Assembly (NCBI GenBank): GCA_900708905.1
Contig: CAADRB010000002.1
Location: 1,073,841-1,137,840, forward strand
Direction: 5' to 3'
DNA: 64,000 nt
Origin: Hymenolepis diminuta
Taxonomy: Eukaryota > Platyhelminthes > Cestoda > Cyclophyllidea > Hymenolepididae
Shown here one piece after another: positions 14,601-26,600 of the stretch (position 1 is the stretch's first letter; each line of letters opens with the position of its first letter). Both the position numbers and the translations under genes were made by a program. Below the pieces are notes generated by a model, which was given only the letters and a program-made list of their open reading frames with translations, was not told where the DNA came from and did not search any database.

Positions 14601-17600
14601 GTCATAATGTGCCAAACTTTATGACCAACTTTGTAGAGGACTATAAAACTAGATTAAGCGTTTTTGATTTTAATATTCTTATTGTTAGGAGGAAAGAAAT
14701 TCTACTACCTGTAAGTAACAAATGGATATTTGATGTTAAAAGCTAACGCTTCATATCCTCCGGAAATTCCTAATTGAGTTAATTTATTACAAAAGTATTT
14801 CCAATTTTGTTCATTTTATGTCGATACTATTCAAATCTAATTATAATATTCGAAACATATTTTAGTAGTCCGTATAAAATTTTGATTTAAATATTAAATA
14901 AAATTTCAGTCATTCCAATTATTACTCTGTTTTTTTAACAGCAATGTTGTAAAATCTCGGTTCGCTCCTTTCAAGTTACCTTTAATACTTTCGTTAGTTA
15001 TAGATACTGAAAACTATTACACTATGGGAAATTTTTCTAATGTTTAAATGACTTGTAATGTAATAAGGAGAAATTAGCTGCTGCAAATTACCAACATAAA
15101 TGTGCTCAAGTAGCCAATGGGGATACACCTAAATGACCGGCTTTTATGACCTCTAAATATTTTACGATAAACAATTTTAAAAAATCATTAGCGTAGCGGA
15201 ATGCATTAATGTCTGTGTGGGCACAGTTCGTGACGCCTTAAAATTTTCATGATCATGAAATAGAAAAGAAGTTTTACTATTAAACACAAATTGGAAAGCT
15301 ATTTTATTTGTTTAGAAGAAATGTGCTCTGTATTTCATGTCTATGAAATAATATAATTGGTAAAAGCACTTTGTTGGAATCTAAAAAGTTCTACTATTTT
15401 ACTTTACGTTACGATTTTAAGACAGATACAAGGCTTTTCAATTAATTATAATTAGGCCATTTATTTGAAAAGTGTGTCTAGGACATGAATTGGACATCAG
15501 GACACATAGCTTCCACATTTTAGTCCATAGAAAAGGTACTCGCGAGAGTCTAGGATTACTTTCTTAATATTTTGACACTTTTACCGCCTTTAAATTACAA
15601 TATTTATGTTTGATAGTTATTTTAATGGAAATGTCTTCCTTTTATTTCACTGAGCAGTCTTGATTCTAAAGTAATTATAAGAAAGTACACATGTGGCAGT
15701 GCAAAAACCAACGAGGGTGGTTGTAGGGTCAATTTTTCTTTACACGCTGGTTGAATCTGGTAAAAATTTTTTTTAAGTTTACTGGACTAGCACCATTCGA
15801 GTAGCAGTCAGAACTACAAACTTTTCATTGAATGAAATACCAAGCAATTTAGGAGGTTTATATTCAAACAAAAATATATATTTTTTTCTCTCCGTATTTT
15901 GAATAAGAATGACTTCTGGAATGTAAAAATGAATGCAAAGCAAGAATCACATTTTCAGTAAAAGATGTAAGCTATTGTGAAAAAACTTCCTCAAAGTTAT
16001 TTTCATCAAAATAATTTTGAAAATTTTGATTATCAATAGCAAATTACACATATATCTTACCCTCGATCAATGCAAACCTTAATTTCTTGGTCACAATTTC
16101 TCTTAGTATCTTTTTGATTGTTCGACTGAGAACTTTCCTGTACTGGAGGTGATGGATTAGCTTCATTTAGGAAATTGAGGTACTCGTAGAGAGTAGACAT
16201 GACATATTTGAACTGTTAAGAAGGAGTAAACGTTTGTAATGAAATAAAATTAGAGGTAGATGAATAATGAATATTAATCCTAATTTGATAAAATAAATAA
16301 AGAATTGTAAAGACAAAGAATGTTCTCTTAGTTGCACAATTTTATAAATGCTCAAATATATCTACTAGTCAGACAAGAGTTTTGCAGTGTTTGCTGGCAA
16401 TAAATCAATTATGTATATATAAATGATTTTTAAGAGTAAATCAAAAGATGATCTTCTGATATATGACATGACATCAAGAATATATTAACATATTTAAAAT
16501 TCTTGCATTTCCTAATTGGAAACGAAAAATAATTAACTAACATTTGCTTATTTTTAAATCCAAACGGCGTCGGTAATTTTCAGTTATACAAATGAACATT
16601 GTCCGAATTTGACTTGAAAATTAAAGTTACTCCTTAATCTCTTATGAATCGTAAGTTTTATATAAAAATTGCAGATTATCTTTGTACCGGCTGGGTATAT
16701 ATATATATACTTGAAATAAACTGATTTACTGAACACTGATTTTAGAGCTTTAGTGAATGACGCTCCCGCTCCATTAACTCCTATAGGGAAGTTAGCTGCC
16801 TTTTGAATATTCACACCCTTGGTGCATTTTAATATCATTAACCGGTTTCACAATTTTACCAACATTTTGGTTTATTTATTTAGGTAGATGTACTTAAATT
16901 TTCACACATACTGAGGCAATTCCAAAAGGTATTCCATCTTGATGTTAAATCAAAGGGTAATCTTAATAAACATGCCATGTACTAAATTTGCGGAATTTTT
17001 AAATGTTCAATAATGAAATTTTCAAGGGCTTAGTCAAATTGAAATGCTTAGTAGATTGATTTTCTGAAAGTTAAAACGAATTTGATGAGATTTTTTAAAC
17101 TAATAAGCTTTAATTAAGTAAAAATGAAAACATTTGAGATGCCTGCAATGACCAATTAGTACGAACGTTGAGAATTAAGACTTATTATCGAAGTTATTAT
17201 TAAAAATCAATAAATGATTTCATTTTATAAATTCGATTTCAGTTAAATCCAAATGATTTTGAGAGGTCATCATTAAATAAGAGCTTTAATGTTAGATTTT
17301 AAAACATCATTGAATCGAAATTCTAAGAATCAAGCCAAAGTTACGCACAAATTTTTTTAAGTTTAAAGTTGAAAAGATTAAGCAAAATTTTCCTAAATTT
17401 AAAGAAATATTATTAGATTGAATAAATTTTATTAAGTGGAACAAAAATAACTAGATTCTAATAAAATAAGTAAGATTAATTTGATTACTTTATTAAAAGA
17501 AGGGATTAGAGAATAAAATGTCTATATTAAATTTATTCTTGAAGTAAACATTTCAGCACATATTAATTGTTCTACTTGAGAATTCCCTCAATATGATGTT

Positions 17601-20600
17601 TAAATAAAGTGTTATTTTATATTTTTTTCAAGTGCAAAAATGCAAAACATACCTCACTAAACTGCCATTGCTTATTGAGAGTATGAGGTAAAAGACAAGG
17701 TAAGATTTCCATGGCAATCATTGATGGTGAAAGGATTGACCGGCGTTCCCGCAGAATCGTTTTCAATAAACCTTAACAATTTTTTCGAAAAATTAAAGTG
17801 TGAAAAGAGAAGACAAATCTTTTTTTTATGTATAAATTAGATTCAGGATCTAAGCAAAATGTCCACATTTTTAATTCCTGAAGGTTTTTTTTAATTTTTA
17901 AATTATACTTTCTCCAGTTAAAAGAAAAGCATTGTCAGTAAATGAAATACCTAACATTCCTTTACGATCCCGTCTTAGTTATTTCACAGGAAAAATATTG
18001 TAAATTCAACTTCTATGACGAGAAATTCTATGCAATTAACGGAAAATAAATAATTGAAGTGTCTAGAAAATCAAAACCCTTGGAAGTAAATATTTTTGTG
18101 TATACTGTAATCTTGATCATATTTTTTGGGAGGATAGTAATACATTTGGGCAAAACAACACAACAGATTATAGTTCAACTTAATGGAGATATGCAATAGT
18201 TTAAATTTATATTAAGGAAGTCACTCGTTCGAACCCCTCAGTGCATATTAGTCAATCTTGATAGTTATGTTTGATTACTTAAGCGAATTCTAATTTCCCA
18301 CCATGTAGACTCATCATGCCAAATCTCTTCTCAAGATGAGCATTATAGATATGCATTGTTAAATGACTTAGGGTTATTGCATATTTTTAACATCTGACTT
18401 CAAATAACTCCAATTTAAAAAAACCAGTTGATTATAATTAAATAATATTGTAACACCATCTCACCAATTTAAATTTAAAATACAATAGTAATTTTTCTAT
18501 TTGGTCAGTTTAATTCTGGTTCGTAACCCTAAGACATAAGTACTTAATTACTGCTTTACATTGCTTACAGCATAGAGAGATAACCGGTTCTCCTTCTGAT
18601 AGAAAAAAATCAAATTCAATGAGGTAGGCAGGAATAAGACAAGGGATATCACGAGCTACTGACGCAGAGTCTCCTTGGATACAACTTCGGCCTCCGTTGC
18701 CTCCAGAGACACGCACCGTTCCTGCATTGTTCGCAGCTTCTGCAGTTGCCTCCAGAGCAAAGGGTAAAAGAACATTTTCTATTACATCGAGAGGCAGTTG
18801 AGATATAATATTGGCAACGCATTGGATTGCAACTGATTGAACCTATAGAAAAGACAAAATTTAAGGATTTTGTTTTAGTTTAACTCGTCAGTAAGCGTTC
18901 ACATACATAGAGCCTTTTCATCAGCATGTTATAATTTTGGAACGGATTTCCGAGAATAGTCAAGAAAACATGTTGACATTTTAACATGGTCTACATTAAT
19001 GTCTTGTCGCATATGCAAAAGGTCTATCACTCAGCGTTCTCATATCTTCAGTTAATATTCATGTTTACTCCAGAATGAATTTTATTTGGATATTGCTTGG
19101 CATGTTTATTACCAATCCAATTAGGAAAACGTGCTTATTTTTCATCTCTCTTCCACTACTTACGCAAGAGCAGATTTATCCAGGAATTTGACAAGCAATT
19201 AATTGATTACAAGTTTCAAATTAAAATTTGTCATTAATATTAAAGTTTTAGTATAATCTTGATAGTAAGGATGTTACTGAGTGTAATGACGTTTAAAATA
19301 ATTTTTCATCAATCTCTCTTTCACAAATCATTCTTTGTAAACGTCAAACTGAATTTTAATCTAATTTTTCTTAATTTGCTAATTGTAATGTGCAGTTATT
19401 TCAATGTAATGAAATGAAACATATTATCTTCAGTGCCAAACTGGAAAAAATTGGATTTTATTTACTATTTGTGTAGGGGTATTGCTTCGCATGTTTTACG
19501 TGCAAGCAACGTATTAATTATATACTTGAGTGTAAAAGTAAATAATATAATTTATCCATAATTATGTTTTATGTTTATTTTAATTCTTGAATATAAGCTC
19601 TTATAGAAGAATGCAGTAAAAATAGGATTTAGATTTACAGGTGGAATACTAATATGATTTAAGTAAGTTTGAGGAGGCAAGGCTTCCGTAATGCAAGATA
19701 ATGGGAATATCGCCGGTTTTGATTAAATGCAATTCAAAGAAGAATCTGAATTATAATTATTCTCACTTGTGGCCTTGAAGCGCTCTTTTTGAAGGCGTTT
19801 ACAGCTTTGTTTAGGCATTTTTCATAAGTTTCCGAAGAGATAGGATATTCCGCAAGCTTTGGAAGGGCTTCCATTGCTGCAGTCTATTAAAAAAATAGAA
19901 GTGTTTTTATCGACATTAATTTTATCTCTCAGAGTAATATTTTCCGCCTACGACATATCTTGATTAAAATATCATTATTATTTCTATTTCAGGCTAAACT
20001 ACACTTTAAATACACGAATTAACATATTAATGCTTATTTGTCAAACATCCTATCAATGCAAAAATAGACATTTTGCAAAGCGTTTTGTTGCCTGGATTGA
20101 TGTTGCGGCCCTATTTGAATATAGCAGAAAATCCACAAGATATACAGCTGAAAAAATACGTAATGTGGAAAACGGAGAATAATAAACAAGTAAAAAGAAT
20201 TCTGTTGAAAGTAGAGATAATATCCAAAGACAAATATACTCTAGTAATTGATTGATGAAATTAAGACTCTCTAAACCAAATTTAGCAAAAAACCTCTTTG
20301 TAGTTACATTTCATCAAGTTCGATTTTAATTCCTAAATATTGACAAATGGGATACTGAGTAGATTGAAATAGAGGGGATCTCCTTTTTTCTATTTATTTG
20401 ATTTGCTTCCTTTCTTTTCTGGTTTGCTAACTAATGAAGTCAAGAGCCTATGGAGTTTTTAATGTTAATGACTTTAATTATTTTAATAATTTTAAGTAGA
20501 GCTCACTAAAATTATAATAAAAACATTTATAATAAGGAATTTTGAATTTCCATAATAAATATTCATAGACGCGTAACGGATGTTAGGCAAATAAACTCTT

Positions 20601-23600
20601 GATTAAATCTAAATTTTCCTCTTAGAATTCCAACTGGCTGCAGACAAGTAAAGCTAGCCTCTGGCGGAGTACTCGAGTATAAGTTGCCCCCAAAATTAGC
20701 TAGTCTTCGTCCAAAGTAGTGGGAACACTTGAGTTGTCATGGGGAGAAAGTTTACTGAAGTGTTACAATATACGAATATTAGTCGTTGATTGGCTGCACG
20801 CCCTTCCGCATCTGCCGATACGCAATCGCTAGCATGCCGCACTATCCAGAATGCTATAGTGCGCGCGAGATTCCTTTGGTCAACATAAAATAGCGCCAAC
20901 ACTCGTAAATTTAATTAAATTTCTGACAGGAGCTCATGTTAAATTTTATAATGGAAAATAAGAATGAAAATAAGCACGTCTTTATCTTCTCCTCTTATTA
21001 TTGTATTAATATTATTAGAATTAGTTTGAATTAGCATATAATGCTATGTTGCCGAAAGGACACTTTCACGAAAACTTTAATTAGCAAAGATAAACATTTT
21101 GGCAGTTTGCGTTTTAATATATTCCAGGCATAACATTTACAAATAGAGTGAATAATAAAAATTTAGAAAATATGAAAAGACAACACGATTAATAACTTAC
21201 CAGAGTTTCCAAATTTCTGGAATTCAAGCAGAGAGGTACTAACGGAAGAATAAAATCTTTCACTTCGGCTGGAGTTAAAAACCGAACAAAGTACTTTGAG
21301 AATCGTAGCAAAGCCGCTTTTACCTAAAGGATAAATGTACTTAAATTTAACATTAGAGATAAAAGTGAATCAGTCGCCATTATCCTTGGGTTTAGGGAGT
21401 TTTGACAAATTATACGATTTTAACAGTAGAAAGCATACACTGGAGCATTTATTTTATGAGCCTTTTGGTGATATTTGGATGCCTTTTCGTCTTCACTTGG
21501 GAAGTAAATTGCGTTTGTTGAAATGGAATTTAGAGACATCTTTATTTTAAGAAAAGCAAATAAGTTTATATTAAAAAACCTTGAAAGTCATCCAAAGTTA
21601 GGAACCAGTAAAGTATTTGAAAAGGAGATGAAGGAGATGATTTAAGTTTGGAAACAAAGCTAACTAAGAGCCCTAAAAGGACATGAAATCGATTTTTTTT
21701 CTTGAAACTAATCCGCTTTTCCTTTTGATTCATTTTTAAGTTTCATTGCATCAAATTATAAAATTGAAAACATAAATTCTCATAGTTTACTCCCTAGATT
21801 CCAAAGTGGGCTTATTTTGTGGGTGACCTTCGTCGATTGATGTTTAAAGTAGATAGTCGATTATGTAATCTTTTTAAATTCCAAGATGATTTCCACCAGA
21901 TAGAGCTCACTAAAGTTCGAATAAGGTGAAATAATTCAATTTAATTGATTGAAAATAAAAGGTAAATTTATTTCAAATCTTCCACTATTTAATTTCATTT
22001 TTGTTGAATGTGCTTTTACCTGTAGTAGTTTCCAAACATGTTTTCAGAACGTAAATTAGAGACATTTTGGATTGATTGAAACTAAATTTCTAACCTTATG
22101 CTGCATAAAATGTTATGCGTGCGTAACATGTATTTTATTTCGTCACAGCTGAACCAATTCCTATTGTGTTAAATGCTATGCTGAATAATTTAGTAGGTAC
22201 TAACTTGATGCCCTAAGAAGCTATCAGTAGCATCGTGTTGCCAACTCATTTCAACTCATTTGCAGTTCTATCAAAACCACAACTGAGGAATATACTTTAT
22301 ATCCATGTTTTCAAGGATTTTATTTATTTTGGGAAACATTGCATTTCTCCGCTTAGAAATCCTAGATTTTTTAAATCACTACAACTCTAGATTATTTATT
22401 TGTCTTTTTAGAAAAGTAAACTATTGGATTTCTCAATCGCAGTGAATGCCACTCGCCTCTTAATTTTATTTCTTTTTAATTGCTATATAGAAGGACTAGC
22501 TGTTATATATTTAGACCTAAGTAGCATTAAAATCTGAGTATTTATCATTTTCCAGCTGAATAAACTGCAACGACTTAATGAAATTTATCCTTATTGCAAA
22601 ACTCAGCTACACTGCCTCAAAGGTCTGTAACCACGAGATCCCTAGGCTTTGTCATAAGGATGTACTATTTCTTAGACGACAGAGTGAGTGCAAAATTAAT
22701 TGAAATTTGAGAAAACAAAAATACAAGCAAATGAATACATAAGCTCTCGAAGTTTAATACTTAACTTAAATGCCACCGCCAACTGAATAATAAAAGACTT
22801 TCAAATATCATTCATTGTGATGAGTGTTTAAAACATGAGACCCGATCGTAATCTTTAATTACAGAAAAATCTTGATTTAAAAGTCGCGATTAACAAATGT
22901 GACAATCTTACTCCAATGAATACTTCATCGATACGGTTCTTCAATCAAAGGGAATATAAAAATGCCTTTTATTATTTCTGGCTCATTGCCAATCTCCATT
23001 ATTGAACCTACCACTTCCTTTAAAAACGCGAGAAATTACTTCTAATTTCATTTTTATTTAAGGTGATTGGTCCAAATATAGGGGAAATAAGAGAGAGAGA
23101 GAGAGAGAGTTGATTTATAACTAAAAAATTCAGAAAATTATCCAGCACTTACTAAATGTATTCGCATGGTTTATAGCGTCAAAAAATTACTGGACAACGT
23201 AAAATATCCAATCTAATTAAGATAAAAAAATTATTTCTGCATATACGCCCGTTAACGTGATTAATACCGGGAGAGAATGTGAAAGCGGGGTGAACAGGAT
23301 ATCTAATAACAGCAGCTAAGTGGATCATGACGGCCGAGGCGAAGAATTATGTTTGCTAGTGTCTATTCCATAAGCAAAAAATTCAGATTTCGTGTAAAAA
23401 TTGCATTAAATAAATAAACCACAAATATGTGTTCTCACGCAGACTTTAAGCTATCTATTTTAGAACACATTTAAGTTAGTTTTAATAATCTTTAATCGTA
23501 TCAACTAAAAGCGGCCATTAAATTAGTTGACGTCACTTTTAGGCTAATTGTAAAGCTGTTTAAACATTATATATATACTTTCTTCTAATTTAAAAATATT

Positions 23601-26600
23601 TTATTGAAACGGTGTTGATTGCAAAAAAACGAACCTAAAATTTGCTAAAAATGAAAGCATTATTACTTAATTAATGAATAACGCGTTTAACTATTTATAT
23701 TCTTGAAAAGTTGATACCTATTGTGACCTCCTGACCCAGCAATTTTTATTAAGCACATCACATTTTTCACTGCAAATTGCAATAGAAAAATGCCAGAATG
23801 GATTTCTTTTCTATCTTCTCTACTTTTCAAATCTATTTGGTTGTTACCTTATAAGAGATTAAATGTTTTTTTTATTTTGGGTTACTTTAATTTAAAGTTT
23901 CATAGGGTCAGGAAGACATTTTATTCTCCTCGACAGTATTTGGGGCGAAACGCATTAGTAATGGTTATAAAATATTTTATTATCCTAATTCACACGTGCG
24001 TTATGAAACTTCTGCTTCCTTAGTTGTTAAATATAAATGTATCTAGATTAACATCATTCTAGCTTTTGGAGGGTGCATTGTCTGTCTGAAAATGTAATTT
24101 TACCGTCCTACTTCTGTGTTTCATCTTTTTTTAAAATTAATTCAGCGAAACAAGCTATTGTCTCAAGCACAACATTGCGTGACTTCACTTAAAATGTCAA
24201 TTTTCTTGTCTCAAGTACATTTGTCGAACATGCAATATTAATGAACTATTGTTTAAAGTTAACTTTTATATACGTTTAAATATGTTAAATATGTTCAAAT
24301 TTTTCAGATTACTTGAACACAACTCGCATTCCGAAACTGCCGCAATATGACTTTATGAATTAAATTTCTAGAGCGAACATCAACGGCTTTGCTACCGAGT
24401 AATCGAGACATAAGATAGGTGATATATTGGGCATTGTGAGGAGTAAATGACCATGGATTCCGCCCAACACCTGCATCTGAAGGGACGTCTGGAAGTTTGT
24501 GTCGGGAGTTTGTCGAGTTGCGGTCAATTTCTTCTAATAAACCAGCCAGCGTATCCAACATTGCGAGCATCCAATCAAACTATATGGAAAAAGAATTCTA
24601 TAAATTTCTTCAAGATAGACATTTTAGATGTAAAAAATTTGAGTTTTCAAATTGATCCAAGTGAATGTAAAAATTATAAAAATTATTTAAATGCAACTTG
24701 TTACTTAATTGAAATTAAAATTTCTGCATACGAACAAATTAGAAGTGGTTTACAAAACCTTCTGTTGAATGAAAAAAATTGTTCCATTAAAAGCTAATAT
24801 TTAGAGTCCCTAGAGCCCCTTTCTAACCTTCATTATAGGTCCAAATATCAAGGCAACACTTTTTATGACTAGTAATTGATAATTGCAATTGAAATTCACC
24901 TATTTTCAATTTTTCTTCACTTATTTCTATGTTAATGGACAATACCCCCTCCCTCGATTTTCTAATTCACATTTAACTACGATTCCTGACAAATCTATAG
25001 ACAGTAAACTAACAGTATTGCTGATATTTCTCCATTTTGAAAAATATTTTCAATCCAAGTCGTCATTGTATTTTTTGAGTATATGAAATTGAAGTAACGC
25101 TAAAGAAATATGGTCAAGCGGATGCCAAGTTGTATACCTAATTATGCTTGCTCTACGTTTAGCACAGAATATTAGGTACTTCCTGATAATTTGTTATAAT
25201 TTTCAAAGTAACTGTTAAGTATTTGACCATTATAAGTAGCATTAAAATAAGTATGTTTTCATTAATAACATCCCAAATTGTGCGAATTACAATAGTGCTA
25301 AATCAGACATTTCACATGTATTTAATATATTCTTTTTCAGTGAGATATATAGTGTAAAATCTCCATGAAACAAGAAATAGAAGAGTCTTACGTCGTCGCG
25401 CTCTCCAAAGACATTATCACAGTTGACTATGAGAAAGCGCTTGTCTTCCAGTGAAGTGTCCGCATAATTGTGCAAAATTTGCATAAATTTATTTTCCGTA
25501 TTTTTAGAAAGGACATCCTGAAATGAAGAAGCCATCTGTTAAATGTTAAAAATATTAAAAATCTATATTCCTTATTCATATAAACGTGAATGTAGGAAAT
25601 AATACTAAAAAAAATTAACGTATACCCATCAAAATAAAAGGAATTAGAAAGAAAAACCAAAATCTATAGTTTTTATCAATTTTAGATTGCATATGTTAAG
25701 CAAGGCCAGATATTTGTCTTTATGCCATAAAAAGTTCACAGAATTTGTTATTTTTAATATTAAATAATAAATAAATGAAAGACACATTGACATTCATACG
25801 AGTAATGATTGGAGAGTAAAAAACGCGATCGAACGTGACATATTAAAGGGGGGATTTCAATAGACCGAGAGCCTAAACACGTTCAAGTTTTGGTAAATGC
25901 TAACTTTCGTTCGGCTAGTGATTAATAAACAGTAATAATTAATTTCATCAAGGTTTGAAAAGTCACGTTGAAGCTGTCAAAAGATAAAATGAGAGAAATA
26001 TTCTAATCTTTGACAGTGAAATGCAGAGTTAAATTTAAATTTTACTGACAGTGTTTGATTTCAGATATTCATAAACACTAGCTTAATTTAACCTTATTTA
26101 ATCATATTTCATTAAAAGTAAAAGATGAATATCTACTTTGCCGTAAATTAACCATCTTATTCATTAACTGCACTTCATAGGCTGCTGTTTAACTATTTGT
26201 ATATTACTGCAAATTAGAAGAAGACAAGGAATTTAATTATTTAGTAATATAAGGCAATTTTTCAAAGCATTTTAAATGTTTTTAAAAAAGAGACAATATT
26301 CGATGTACTCTGTATGTTCTTACGTAATTAGTGAAAAAGGTGCTATAAACATTACGGATTTTCTCAAATAATAAAAACACATGCGGTTATTCTACAATAT
26401 GCACTTTGAAGATTTAATTAAATTATCCAAGTACAAAAGCTTAAATATTTTATATGTTTTTACAAAGATTAGATAAACGATTTCAAAATGTAAGATTTTT
26501 TAAGAGCTATAGTACGTCTTACTAAATTTATTAAATATAAAGACACGAATATTTATTTGTAAAGTATAAATTAATAAATACGCTTAGTTAAATGTTGTTT

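Noticed and set aside
18220..18245. tRNA-like B-box GTTCGAACCCC
   Set aside because: No matching A-box or cloverleaf stems can be formed upstream, and it lies inside intron 6.
12673..21840. A shared 15-mer TGACCTTCGTCGATT in exon 11 and in intron 3
   Set aside because: About one or two exact 15-mer matches are expected by chance between positions of a 64 kb window, and the flanks differ.
24447..24797. 116-codon plus-strand open frame
   Set aside because: Its first third is antisense to exon 3 and the rest runs into A+T-rich intron 2. No splice or family evidence.
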